A DNA stretch of 64,000 nucleotides from Lewinellaceae bacterium (GCA_020636095.1 JACJYN010000007.1:496001-560000), one strand, 5' to 3'. Positions 54,329-63,999 are shown, counted from the stretch's first letter. Notes: a model not told the origin generated them from the sequence alone. Program-made: numbers and translations.

Positions 54329-55726
54329 ATGCAACAATCTAACCATACAACATACCGAACTATTATCACCGCCCCTCGGCCCATAGCCCCGCTCATCACC
54401 TTTCGCATCCTCTTTGGGGGGCTGATGATGGTTGGCGCCGCGCGCTTTATGCTCAGTGGCTGGGTGGAGCGGCTGTATGTGGAGCCCCGGTTCTTTTTTA
54501 AATTCTACGGCTTCGAATGGGTGGAACCACTGGGACATACCGGTATGTATGCCCTGTACAGCCTGATTGCCATCAGCGCAGCCATGGTCATGCTCGGCTT
54601 GTTTTACCGGATGGCGGCGGTGATCTTCTTCCTGTCCTTCGCCTATTCCGAGCTGATCGACCTCACCAATTACCTGAACCACTATTATCTGGTTTGCCTG
54701 CTGGCATTTCTGATGATCTTTTTGCCGGCCCACCGGCGGTTCTCCCTGGATGCCTGGCGGAGGCCCGGATTATCGGCCACCCACGTGCCGGCCTGGGTGA
54801 TCCATCTCCTGATGTTCCAGATAGGCCTGGTTTATTGCTTTGCTGGCTTTGCCAAGCTCAATCCGGACTGGCTGTTCCGGGCGATGCCGCTGGCGGTTTG
54901 GTTGCCTGCCAAAGCGGATTGGCCGTTGCTGGGCCCTTTATTCGAACAACCCTGGGTGGCTTTTGCCTTTAGCTGGGCGGGCGCTGTTTACGACCTGACG
55001 ATCCCCTTTTGGTTGCTTTGGCGCCCCAGCCGGCCCTTTGCCTATCTGGCGGTTGTCGTTTTTCACCTGCTCACCAAACTGCTTTTTAATATCGGCCTGT
55101 TCCCATTTATCATGATCTTCAATACCCTGATCTTCTTTCCGGCTACATTTCACGAGCGGCTATTGGGCAGGATCGGCTACCGGGCGGGCAGCGAGCCGGT
55201 ACTGTATACGTTTCCCGCTGCCGGTAGACGGCTGCTGCGCCCCGCCTTGATTCTATATTTTGGTTTTCAGTTGCTCTTTCCGTTGCGCTATCTGTTCTAT
55301 CCGGGCGATGTGTTGTGGGCCGAGCAGGGATACCGCTTTTCCTGGCGGGTTATGCTGGTAGAAAAGACCGGACAGGCTACGTTCTTTGTACATGATCCGA
55401 CAACGGGCCATAGCGCCGAGGTGGAAAACCGCAGCTACCTGACCGCCTACCAGGAGAAACAGATGGCCATTCAGCCGGATATGATCCTGCAGTACGCCCA
55501 TTTTCTGGAACGGGAATACCGCCGCGAGTACGGCCTCGACTCGGTAGAGATAACGGTGGATTGTTTCGTGGCGCTCAACGGGCGGACAAGCCGGCGATTC
55601 ATCGACCCCGGCGCAGACCTGACTAAATTGAAGGATGGTTTCCACCACAAACCGTGGATCCTTCCTCACTTTGAAGAGGGCGCTGCTCTGTCCACTGGGT
55701 TAACTCCTAAAAACGACGCACAGTGA
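54329..55726 (+). CDS. HTTM / vitamin K-dependent carboxylase-like membrane protein
   Basis: 465 residues. At least five hydrophobic helices fill residues about 18-330. Motifs match the HTTM/gamma-carboxylase-like family: VEPRFFFKFYGFEWVEPLG, FLPAHRRFSLDAW, FAGFAKLNPDWLFRAMPLAVWLP and FPFIMIFNTLIFFPATFH. The C-terminal soluble part (about 350-465) includes QYAHFLEREYRREYG and VEITVDCFVALNGRTSRRFIDP. True carboxylases modify Glu in proteins; bacterial relatives are mostly uncharacterised, and those in Bacteroidota iron loci may act on the partner lipoproteins, which is inference. The stop overlaps the GTG at 55723, so the receptor downstream is probably co-translated. Confidence 0.87.
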   Translation: MQQSNHTTYRTIITAPRPIAPLITFRILFGGLMMVGAARFMLSGWVERLYVEPRFFFKFYGFEWVEPLGHTGMYALYSLIAISAAMVMLGLFYRMAAVIFFLSFAYSELIDLTNYLNHYYLVCLLAFLMIFLPAHRRFSLDAWRRPGLSATHVPAWVIHLLMFQIGLVYCFAGFAKLNPDWLFRAMPLAVWLPAKADWPLLGPLFEQPWVAFAFSWAGAVYDLTIPFWLLWRPSRPFAYLAVVVFHLLTKLLFNIGLFPFIMIFNTLIFFPATFHERLLGRIGYRAGSEPVLYTFPAAGRRLLRPALILYFGFQLLFPLRYLFYPGDVLWAEQGYRFSWRVMLVEKTGQATFFVHDPTTGHSAEVENRSYLTAYQEKQMAIQPDMILQYAHFLEREYRREYGLDSVEITVDCFVALNGRTSRRFIDPGADLTKLKDGFHHKPWILPHFEEGAALSTGLTPKNDAQ

Positions 55727-55728
55727 AA

Positions 55729-58161
55729 ATGATATTGGACAACACCCATATATTTTTTGCAGCGGCCATGCTACTGCTTTATTCCGGCGCTCTGAACGGG
55801 CAGTCATCGATTTCCGGGCTGGTGATCGATGCAGAACGGCAAAAGCCACTGGAAAAGGCCACCGTTTTCGTTCAGGAAACGGGACAGTCGCTGGAGTCCG
55901 ATAAGGCTGGACGGTTCGAATTGTCTTCCTCGTCTGGCGAAAAAGTAACTCTGACAGTCTTTGCCGAAGGGTACACTACCCGGGTGCTGGAGGTAAATAC
56001 TCAGGAAAAAGACTTTCTTGAAATTGCGGTCAGCCCTTTGTCCATTGACATTGAAACGGTTGAGGTGCAAGTAGCGGCTGGCAATTATGGCCTTCGCCGC
56101 CTTCGGAACGTGGAGGGAACCGCCATCTACGCCGCCAAGAAAAGCGAGGTGATCGAGCTGGAGAACGCCCTGGGCAACCTGGCCGCCAACAACGCCCGGG
56201 AGTTGTACAAGGGCGTCGCCGGCCTGAATGTTTGGGAGAACGACGGAGGAGGGCTGCAGCTGGCCATCGGCGCCCGCGGGCTGGATCCCAACCGGACGTC
56301 CAACTTCAATACCCGGCAGAATGGGTACGATATCAGCGCCGATGCCCTGGGCTATCCGGAGAGTTATTACACGCCGCCCGCTCAGGCCCTGCAGCGCATC
56401 GAGGTCGTACGGGGAGCGGCTTCTCTGCAGTACGGCACGCAGTTTGGCGGCCTGCTCAACTTTGTATTCAAGAAGGGGCCGGAAGACAAGCCCTTCGAGT
56501 TTACTTCCGAAAATACATACGGCTCCTTTGGCCTGTTCAATACCTTCAACAGCATTGGAGGCACAAAAGGGCGGGCCAATTACTACGGTTTCTATCAGTA
56601 CAAACGCGGGGACGGCTGGCGCTCCAATTCCGGGTTCAGCCAGCACACTGCCTATGCCAACGTGAACGTAAAAGCCACTGAAAAGCTGGATATCGGCCTG
56701 GAGTTCACCCACATGAACTACCTGGCGCAGCAGGCGGGTGGGCTGGTAGATTTTGAATTTGAAACGGATGCCCGGCAATCCAAGCGCGAGCGCAACTGGT
56801 TTCAGGTCGACTGGAACCTGGCGGCACTGACCCTCGACTACCGCTTGTCGGACCGCACGCGTATCAACCTGCGCAACTTCCTGCTTGTCGCCGGCCGGGA
56901 CGCCCTGGGCGAGCTCGGCCCCATCAACCGCCCCGACCCCGGCCGGGAACGCGACCTCATCACCGGGCAGTACCGCAATTTCGGCACAGAAGCCCGCATG
57001 CTGCACCGCTACAGCTTGAACGGCCAGTATTCTACCTTCCTCCTCGGCGCCCGCTTTTACCGCGGCCTTACCCGCAACCGGCAGGGCGACGCCAACGATG
57101 GCAGCGGCCCGGACTTCAGCTTCCTGAACCCTGAAGACCTGGAGCGCTCAGATTACGAATTTCCCAGCCGCAACCTGGCATTTTTTGCCGAAAACCTGTT
57201 CAACCTTAGCCCCCGCTTGTCGCTCACGCCGGGCGTCCGCCTGGAATACATCCGCACCGCCTCGGATGGTTACTACAAGCAGCGGGTCTTCTCCGGAGGG
57301 CAGGTCATCTTCGAGCAACGCCTGGAAGATGCCCAGGTCAACGAACGCTCCTTCCTGCTGATGGGCCTGGGCCTGGGGTACCAGTTCAAGCAGGGCCTGG
57401 AGGCTTACGCCAATTTTTCCCAAAACTACCGCGCCATCAACTTCAGCGACCTGGCGGTGGTCAACCCCAATCTGGTGGTCGATTCTTTGCTACAGGACGA
57501 AAGAGGGTACAATGCCGATATCGGCCTGCGGGGGACACTACTTGAAAACCGCTTGCGGTTTGACCTCAGCGCGTTCTACCTGCGCTACAACGATCGCATC
57601 GGCCTGTCGGAAATCACCGTTCCAGACCCCATTGCTATCGAACGGCAGGTTGCATACCGCACTAATATCGGGGATGCCCGCGTCCTGGGGCTGGAAGCCT
57701 ACGCCGAGGCTGACCTCTGGCGGCTGGCGTTTGGAGAAAAAGCCATTCCTTCCTTATCCCTATTCGTCAACCTGAGCCACCTGCGGGGAGAATACGTCAG
57801 CGGCCAGCGGCAGTTCGTCGGCAACGAGGTGGAGCTCATTCCGCCTATCTCCATCAAAACAGGCCTGTCCTTCCGCCGGAAAGGCCTGCGCCTGGGTTAC
57901 CTCTACACCTACGTCCGCCGGCACTACAGCGACGCCACCAATGCGGAATTCGTGGCCAACGCTACCCGCGGCCTCATCCCGTCCTACAGCGTGATGGATG
58001 CCTCGGCCAGCTACGAGTTTAGCCGCTTCCGCCTGCAGGCCGGCGCCAACAACCTGCTGGACGCCGCCTACTTTACGCGGCGGGCGACGGGCTATCCCGG
58101 GCCTGGCATTATTCCGGCGGAGGGGAGGCGGTTTTATGTAGGGGTGCGGGTGAGGATATGA
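55729..58161 (+). CDS. FecA-like TonB-dependent receptor
   Basis: 810 residues from the ATG at 55729 (a GTG at 55723 is also possible). After the signal peptide (about 1-24) comes a carboxypeptidase-regulatory-like domain (ISGLVIDAERQKPLEKATVF), a plug (about 120-240: GLQLAIGARGLDPNRTSNF, YGYPESYYTPPAQA-type loop, LQRIEVVRGAASLQYGTQFGG), and a 22-strand-type barrel to the final VGVRVRI. The plug sequence is closest to ferric-citrate/siderophore receptors, fitting the DUF4856 and imelysin neighbours. It is likely the outer-membrane iron-complex importer of this operon; the ligand is not proven. Confidence 0.92.
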   Translation: MILDNTHIFFAAAMLLLYSGALNGQSSISGLVIDAERQKPLEKATVFVQETGQSLESDKAGRFELSSSSGEKVTLTVFAEGYTTRVLEVNTQEKDFLEIAVSPLSIDIETVEVQVAAGNYGLRRLRNVEGTAIYAAKKSEVIELENALGNLAANNARELYKGVAGLNVWENDGGGLQLAIGARGLDPNRTSNFNTRQNGYDISADALGYPESYYTPPAQALQRIEVVRGAASLQYGTQFGGLLNFVFKKGPEDKPFEFTSENTYGSFGLFNTFNSIGGTKGRANYYGFYQYKRGDGWRSNSGFSQHTAYANVNVKATEKLDIGLEFTHMNYLAQQAGGLVDFEFETDARQSKRERNWFQVDWNLAALTLDYRLSDRTRINLRNFLLVAGRDALGELGPINRPDPGRERDLITGQYRNFGTEARMLHRYSLNGQYSTFLLGARFYRGLTRNRQGDANDGSGPDFSFLNPEDLERSDYEFPSRNLAFFAENLFNLSPRLSLTPGVRLEYIRTASDGYYKQRVFSGGQVIFEQRLEDAQVNERSFLLMGLGLGYQFKQGLEAYANFSQNYRAINFSDLAVVNPNLVVDSLLQDERGYNADIGLRGTLLENRLRFDLSAFYLRYNDRIGLSEITVPDPIAIERQVAYRTNIGDARVLGLEAYAEADLWRLAFGEKAIPSLSLFVNLSHLRGEYVSGQRQFVGNEVELIPPISIKTGLSFRRKGLRLGYLYTYVRRHYSDATNAEFVANATRGLIPSYSVMDASASYEFSRFRLQAGANNLLDAAYFTRRATGYPGPGIIPAEGRRFYVGVRVRI

Positions 58162-58278
58162 TTTAGCGCTGGATGGCATTGTTTCTGAAAAAGGATTAAC
58201 TTTCGAGATAAAAACAAAGCAATGGCAGATTATCGCGTATGCAGCTACAATAATGGAATCGGAAGAAGTGATACCAGC

Positions 58279-58356
58279 ATGAAGTTTATTATCCTGGCCG
58301 ATGAAGGCTTGAATGGGAATATCGTCCGTACATTACGAGAAACTGGTTTCGAATGA
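58279..58356 (+). pseudogene. Possible remnant of a DUF5615/PIN-like toxin gene
   Basis: A 25-codon frame, MKFIILADEGLNGNIVRTL followed by RETGFE, looks like the start of a DUF5615-type PIN-like protein (an early acidic strand then a helix). It ends in TGA. It lies in the 310 bp between the receptor and element F, which otherwise shows no gene. Short, so tentative. Confidence 0.3.
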
Positions 58357-58473
58357 AGGAGGAAAGAGAATTCATTACCATCAACAGAAACAAAGTAAGG
58401 AGGCGGAAAATTTAAATGTAATCGAGACGAAATGTCAGTGTTTGGATAATACTTAAGGTGAGAATTGACCATT

Positions 58474-58627
58474 AGAGCATGTTTGGAGGCCGGGTTTGGA
58501 GATAAAAAGTGTCAATTTTTTGTTGAGATAAGGCATCTTTTTGCAGCTCATACTGGTGGTACGGGCAAAAAAAGTAACGCAATATCAGCAAAAAAGGGGC
58601 ATTTACAGATTACTTCAAACATGCTCT
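58474..58627. repeat. Palindromic element F
   Basis: agagcatgtttggag (58474-58488) pairs with cttcaaacatgctct (58613-58627) with one mismatch. The core is ttttttgttgagataaggc, a cttttt/aaaaag stem around catactggtggtacg, then taacgcaatatcagcaaaaaag, the same order as in A, B and C. The arm sequence equals that of element E. Confidence 0.8.
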
Positions 58628-58636
58628 TAAAGAGTT

Positions 58637-58669
58637 GAGGCCGCAGCTTGATATTGGAGCTGCGGCCTC
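58637..58669 (-). terminator. Strong hairpin behind a type IX tail fragment
   Basis: gaggccgcagct (58637-58648) and agctgcggcctc (58658-58669) form a perfect 12-bp stem with a 9-nt loop. It lies 28 bp beyond the stop of the type IX fragment on the minus strand, where a terminator is expected, though the U-run is short. Confidence 0.6.
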
Positions 58670-58697
58670 GTCTTGTTTCAACAGGTTCAATACTTTT

Positions 58698-58826
58698 TTA
58701 CCGCGTCAGCACAAACTGCTTCGCCTGTCTTTCTCCCGTCGTCCTCACCGAGAGGAAATAGACGCCGTTGGGCAGGAGTTGTTCTGCCAGGTTGATATAG
58801 ATGAGGGTGATATACTTGAAAACCAC
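58698..58826 (-). pseudogene. Fragment of a type IX sorting domain
   Basis: The minus strand reads FKYITLIYINLAEQLLPNG, then VYFLSVRTTGERQAKQFVLTR and TAA. This is nearly the same as the end of the gene at 63487 (IYLNLTEQSLPNGVYFLSVR, REVKQFVLAR). Nothing upstream continues the protein, so this is the 3' remnant of a lost surface protein. Confidence 0.8.
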
Positions 58827-58910
58827 TGGATATCTGGATTTTATACGGGCTTGCAAAAAGGAACCTTTTTAACTAATTTGTGCTTTAACGAGAAATAGTT
58901 TTTAATAAAA

Positions 58911-59210
58911 ATGGTGGAAAAAAAGGAAATATTGGATTTCATGCGCCGGGAGAAGGAAAACCTGCTCCGCAAATACCACCTGACAAAAATTGGGTTATTC
59001 GGTTCCCATGCCCGAGACGAGCAGGAAGCCGGTAGCGACATTGACCTGATCGTTGAATTTGAACCGGGAACAGAAAACCTGTATGAGATCAAAGAGGAGA
59101 TCAGAAAAGCTTTCCAGGATCAATTCCATTCCGAGGTCGATGTTTGCCGGGAAAAATATATCAAACCTTACTATAAAGAACGCATACTGAAAGATGCCAT
59201 CTATATCTGA
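58911..59210 (+). CDS. MNT-domain nucleotidyltransferase antitoxin
   Basis: 99 residues. The minimal nucleotidyltransferase signature is GSHARDEQEAGSDIDLIVEF: Gly31-Ser32 and the metal Asp43/Asp45. In HEPN/MNT modules the MNT protein blocks its partner by adding AMP units to the HEPN toxin. The reading frame overlaps the HEPN gene by 17 bp. The final YYKERILKDAIYI reappears in a remnant at 63286. Confidence 0.9.
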   Translation: MVEKKEILDFMRREKENLLRKYHLTKIGLFGSHARDEQEAGSDIDLIVEFEPGTENLYEIKEEIRKAFQDQFHSEVDVCREKYIKPYYKERILKDAIYI

Positions 59211-59535
59211 AAAAGACCGGGCGAACCTGCTCGCTATTTTGGATGCCATCCAAAAGATTGAAAAATACGTCAAAGGGCTTAAAGATGCCGATGAGTTTTA
59301 CCAAGACGAGCGGACTTTTGATGCTGTATTAATGAATTTTGTGGTCATCGGCGAAACCGTGGCCAAGCTCGATGAAGCATTGAAAAACAGTTATCCAGGC
59401 ATGCCCTGGAAGAAAATTAAAGGTTTCCGAAATATTATTGCTCATAATTATTTTGGGGTTGACGCCGAGGAGGTCTGGCAGATCATTCATAAAAACCTTC
59501 CCATCTTGAGGAGCAATGTTCAAAACATGCTCTAA
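59194..59535 (+). CDS. HEPN-domain toxin (DUF86)
   Basis: 113 residues, all helical, with the HEPN ribonuclease motif RNIIAHNYF (Rx4H, about residue 79) and ERTFDAVLMNFVVIGETVAKL, the DUF86 centre. Such proteins cleave RNA as dimers and are kept silent by the partner MNT. The start overlaps the MNT end, a standard coupled pair. The last five codons (VQNML and stop) contain caaaacatgctct, resembling the arm of elements E and F; probably chance. Confidence 0.9.
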   Translation: MPSISEKDRANLLAILDAIQKIEKYVKGLKDADEFYQDERTFDAVLMNFVVIGETVAKLDEALKNSYPGMPWKKIKGFRNIIAHNYFGVDAEEVWQIIHKNLPILRSNVQNML

Positions 59536-59565
59536 GTAACTCCCAATAGTTGAAAAACTCCAGTC

Positions 59566-62500
59566 ATGATGCCATCAGGAAAATTGATGATTTTTATTCT
59601 TGTCCTGTCGATGTTTAGGGCTTTGAATGTATATGGATGTATGGATACCCTGCCGGTTACTGAAATGGGGCGCCGCCACTATGAACTCGCAAAACAAACG
59701 GAATTAGAGAGCATCGTGCTGTTAGAAAACAGGGAGCATACCCTTCCTCTGGATAAGGCCAGCCAAAGTAAAATTGCCGTTTTCGGAAACGGCTCATTTG
59801 TCCCGACCAACGGTAGCAGCGGGTCGGGGACGGTTTCCGGAGCTTTTACCTACAATTTATACGAGGGGTTAAAAAGAATGGGTATCGCCTACGATGAGGC
59901 GGTTTATAACCATTACAAGGAGAATATATCCGTCAATTACGAATGGGGTGTTTCGGTAAGCGTAAACCATCACTGGGATACCTCCGACAAAGAAAAATGG
60001 GGGGAAGCCCGGTTTTCTAACAGCGGTTGGAACAGAGAATCGCCCATTGCAGATCCGGAACTGGGCCTGGAGAGCCAAATGGTTGCTTCAGCCGCCGATT
60101 TCAGTAGCGACAGAACAGCTATTGTTTATATTACTCGTGGGGTCGGCACCGAGGAAATGGACCGGTTTGACCAGCCCAGCGACTGGTACCTGAACCCTTC
60201 GGAATATACCCTTTTAAAACAGGTAGCTAGGGCTTTGATCAGTAATTGTCATCCTGAATACCTCCGGTTCTATGGATCTGTCTTGGATGGTTTTAACTGG
60301 CTGTACCATGACCCTGATTATAACGAGGGAGCAGCCTTACCCAGCCTTTGCCTAAAGCATGCGCCAATAAGATCAAAATACCTGATCTATCCTACAGCTC
60401 GGGGTCTTATCATGGGGTAGTGATACCGAACTGCTTACTGAGAAGAGGATTTTAGCAAGCTGGCGGATTCCATGACCAAAATATGCCAGTAGCCCACAAA
60501 GACAACTTTCACTATGTGACGTGCGCTGATAAAGGCTGAATGACAAGGATTTTAATGCGCTGAACGGCAAAGACGATCCCATCTACCTTTATCAGGAAAG
60601 CATCTATACCGGTTACCGGTATTTTTGACACCTTGCGGCGGATGATGTGCTCTATCCGTTTGGCTACGGCCTGTCTTACAACACCTTTGCATTCAAGGAT
60701 TACAAAGTGGAGGCCGATGAAGCGGAAAATACGATCAGGGTTTCCGTCACTATTGCTAATGTTTCCGATGAAAAGGGGCTGCCCGCAGGAAAAGAAGTCA
60801 TGGAAGTATACGTCAGTGCGCCGGAAGGAGAGCTGGAGCAACCTTATCAAAAATTAGCGGCCTATGCCAAAACCGGGAAATTGGCGCCGGGCGCTTCGGA
60901 AACCGTTACGGTGAGCATACCCGTCGCCGGCCTCGCCTCCTACCATGAAAACAAAGCGGCTTATGTGCTGGAAGCGGGACTACCTTCTCCGTGTCGGCAA
61001 CAGTTCCCGGAACACTCACATTGCAGGCATGATTACCGTGAACGATGAAATCGTGGTCGAACAACTGTCCAATAAGCTAACCCTGAACGGTGCAGATCCA
61101 TCGGGAAAAGCCGATAACAAGGCTGTTTACGATTCCATGCGGTTTTCCACCAAAGCAAAACGCCCCGCTAGATCCAGCCGTTTACGGATATAAGAACCAA
61201 ATGACCGTCAGGAAACAGGAAGCGGGCATCTGCCATTGTGATTGATGAGAATTTCGTTGCGTTCACCGATAATTCAGGCAATAACACCTCTTATTTGCTG
61301 TGGTACTGTGCACCGGACGACGTGTAACCCTGACGGCAGTTAAAGAAATCAGCAGGGCAGATTTTGTGGCGCAAATGACCAAAGATGAACTAGTGAATTT
61401 CTTTCCGGCGGTTATGGCACTAGAAATTCGAGCAGTATTACAGCGATGACCCTTGCCTTCGCAAATCAACACCTACTTCAAAAGATGCAGATAAGGCTGG
61501 ATAGGGGGCCAGGTTCATCGCGCAACATCAGGCACTGGGCATCCGTCTCTTTACGCCGACGGCTCCGCATCTTCATCAACATCACCGGCAAACAATCCGG
61601 TATCGATCAAACCCCGGTTTTGCGCGGGCAAAGGTGGCTCTGTACCGAATCCGAACCTAATACCAATGGGGCGAGCATCGGCGAAAATGAGCGCATCAAT
61701 GTCGATATCTGGCTTGCTCCAAGTATCACCTGCACCGGAATCGCTCAATGCTGCATACCGAATACTATTCCGAAGACCCGGTGCTGGCGGTAAGATCGCC
61801 CTACGTCGCAACAGGAGTAGCGGAGAACGGCGTAAGCGTTTGCCTGAACACTTCGCCGGGAATGACCAGAATTGGTATCGCCGGGGTTGCATACGCATAT
61901 CGTAAAGCCCAAAACAATGATGCCAACACCATCGTCAGCGAAAGGCATGCGGGGATCATCATAAACCATTTGAGATCGCGGTCAACCAGCCAGGTCATGT
62001 GTGATGTCGGCGTTCAATAAGATCAACGGCAAGTATTGCGCTGCCAGCGACGAATTGCTGCCGGCATTTTACGGGGAGAGTGGCATTATGAAGGATTTGT
62101 GGTGACCGACTGGGGGGACTTTGACGAAATTCCCCATGCGGCGGACGAGATGAGGGCCGGCAACGACATGATCATGTCGGGGTATCATACCCGATACAAG
62201 ATACCGGACCAGATCTATCAAAATGTGGTGAAATCCTATTCCGGGCAACCTCATACCGTATCATTGGATCAGCTTCGGCGGAATGCGGCGCACGTATTAA
62301 ACACCATCTTATTCAGCAGAAACGCTTTTAATGAGGATGGGGACTACAATCTTGAAAAGCATATCCAGAATAAGCTGGAGGTCATGACGACCCAGTTGCC
62401 GGCAGCTATTGTGGGAATGGACTATGCAAAAATCAAAGCCAACCCCATCGTCGCTTCTGGTAGTGAAGGCGCCAACCGGTATACCTTCTCGATCGCAGCT

Positions 62501-63013
62501 GCCGGCGATCCGCTGCCGGCGTCCTTGTCCCTGCACGGCAACGGCTTTATTACCGGCATACCGGCTCCGGAAGATATGGGAAATTACAACCTGCTGGTTC
62601 GGGTCGAAGACGATAGGGGAAATATGGCCACCAAACCGCTCGAATTAGAGGTGGCCAACCAAAAGGAAAAAGTAAAAGATCAGGAAAATGATGAAACGAC
62701 AAAGGCGGCCCCGCTTCCTGTTGACAGGGGCCTGATGCTTGATCCGCCTGACAATTCCGAGCTCAAGGCTACCATAAGCAAAGCATTTAGCCGGCGGATA
62801 ACGGCCAGTGGGGGCACGGTGGAGTCATTTAGTTATACCCTTAGCCCCAAAGGCGATGCTTTACCCAAAGGCTTGACTTTTCAGGACGGTTTGATCAGCG
62901 GCAAACCCGAGCCTGGCACGGCAGGGGTTTATGCTATCGTTGTCAGGGCCAGTGAAATCGGAGGGTCTTTCAGGAGCTCGGAGGCTGGATATCGGTTGGT
63001 TGTTTCTGAGTGA
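59566..63013 (+). pseudogene. Domain-permuted GH3 glycosidase, extensively broken
   Basis: Pieces in several frames give one gene. 59566-60350: signal peptide and the GH3 C-terminal domain (ELESIVLLENREHTLPLDK, GSGTVSGAFTYNLYEGLKR). About 60550-61000: KDDPIYLYQESIYTGYRYF then LYPFGYGLSYN and a fibronectin-like domain (VTIANVSDEKGLPAGKEVME). 61440-62035: fragments of the GH3 N-terminal barrel in changing frames. 62036-63013: GEWHYEGFVVTDWGDFD with the nucleophile region, then two putative Ig domains (IVASGSEGANRYTFSIAAAG). The order C-domain, Fn3, N-domain is the reverse of most GH3 enzymes and is known for some beta-glucosidases. Multiple stops and shifts between 60350 and 62040 mean no active enzyme. 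Confidence 0.78.
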
Positions 63014-63027
63014 TATTATACTTCGCT

Positions 63028-63136
63028 GCAATAGGTTTTCCCGGCCTTTCAGGTGCGGGACAGGTAGTGTATTTGTGCGTGGACTTCCCCTTTAGGGGGC
63101 CGAGGGGCGGCGTTGGCAATGCACAAAACCTATTGC
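63028..63136. repeat. Palindromic element H
   Basis: gcaataggtttt (63028-63039) and aaaacctattgc (63125-63136) are exact complements. The interior has cccctttagggggccgag, which resembles the cctcctttaggaggctggg part of G1, and ccgg/gcgg palindromes. It begins 15 bp after the GH3 stop. Confidence 0.65.
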
Positions 63137-63285
63137 CGTTGAGTATATTTATATGTCATTCCATCGCCTTGTCGAGGATGTCTTTGTATTTTATAACTCG
63201 CACGCCAATGGGAAATTGGCGCCCGAGACAGCGTTGTCGGGGTGCAATTTTCCATTGCGCTCCGACTTACCCTCCGCCTATACGT

Positions 63286-63340
63286 AATTATAAAGAAAGC
63301 ATATTTGAAGATGCCATCTTTATCTGAAAAAGAAGGCCGG
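63286..63340 (+). pseudogene. Remnant of a second MNT/HEPN junction
   Basis: NYKESIFEDAIFI and stop (63286-63327) corresponds to the MNT end YYKERILKDAIYI, and the overlapping ATG at 63311 gives MPSLSEKEGRN, matching the HEPN start MPSISEKDRAN. Nothing more of either gene remains. Confidence 0.7.
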
Positions 63341-63381
63341 AACATCCCATCCCAGCCTTCTTCGTTGATCCCGGTTATTGT

Positions 63382-63419
63382 GAAAAAAACCTTTGAGGTT
63401 TCGCAAACCTCAAAGGTTT
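63382..63419 (-). terminator. Intrinsic terminator of the type IX gene
   Basis: aaacctttgaggttt (63387-63401) and aaacctcaaaggttt (63405-63419) make a perfect 15-bp stem with a 3-nt loop. On the minus strand it is followed by a run of seven T. It lies 68 bp beyond the stop of the gene at 63487. Confidence 0.8.
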
Positions 63420-63486
63420 AAACACTACGGGTCGGGTTCCCAAATCCGCGCTAATCCGCCAAATCCGCGTCATCTGTGTTCTATCC

Positions 63487-63999
63487 TCACCGCGCCAGCA
63501 CAAACTGTTTCACCTCCCGCTCCCCAGCCGTCCTTACCGAAAGGAAATAAACACCGTTGGGCAGAGATTGCTCCGTCAGGTTGAGGTAGATGGAAGGTAC
63601 TTTCAAAATACCTTCCATCTGGAAGAACACCTGCTGCCCGAAGGCATTGTGGAGGGTAATCGAAACCTTTTGCTCCTGGTAGTTTTGCAAATCGAGAGTG
63701 ATGGGGCCGGTGGTGGGGTTGGGGTACAGTTCGAAGCCGGGGCTTTCCGCACTCACCGTTCGGGTAAGGATACCGGATGAGGGCGTGGACACCCCTTCCG
63801 TTTCGCACTTCACCGTGCCGGCCTGGATGGCAGCGATCAGCGCCTGGAGTTGAGCGATGATGTACTCAGCGTCTGCTTCCGGAATCTGTCCACCGCTATG
63901 GTGCTGCACGTAATTGATGATGCTATTCAACTGAGCGATTATCACATCGGGGTTTTGGCCGCGGCAGAATTTGGAGGCCACCTGGCTGAGCCTGATGGT
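63487..63999 (-). CDS. Type IX secreted protein, C-terminal part (5' partial)
   Basis: The minus-strand frame is open to the window edge (…TIRLSQVASKFCRGQNPDVI), so only the last 171 residues are seen. About 60 residues of short helical repeats (IIAQLNSIINYVQHHSGGQ, YIIAQLQALIAAIQAG) precede a type IX sorting domain of about 80 residues: FELYPNPTTGPITLDLQ, VSITLHNAFGQQVFF, LPNGVYFLSVRTAGERE and KQFVLAR. The protein should cross the outer membrane by type IX secretion. Its passenger domain lies outside the window. The 129-nt fragment at 58698 derives from the end of a close relative. Confidence 0.88.
   Translation of the reverse strand, partial: TIRLSQVASKFCRGQNPDVIIAQLNSIINYVQHHSGGQIPEADAEYIIAQLQALIAAIQAGTVKCETEGVSTPSSGILTRTVSAESPGFELYPNPTTGPITLDLQNYQEQKVSITLHNAFGQQVFFQMEGILKVPSIYLNLTEQSLPNGVYFLSVRTAGEREVKQFVLAR

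Noticed and set aside
55804..57006. 400-codon minus-strand open frame
   Set aside because: Antisense of the FecA-like receptor, a common effect of GC-rich codon use.
59518..59533. caaaacatgctct at the HEPN 3' end as a third arm of element F bracketing MNT/HEPN
   Set aside because: The bases encode the normal end of the HEPN protein and the match is short; chance is likely.
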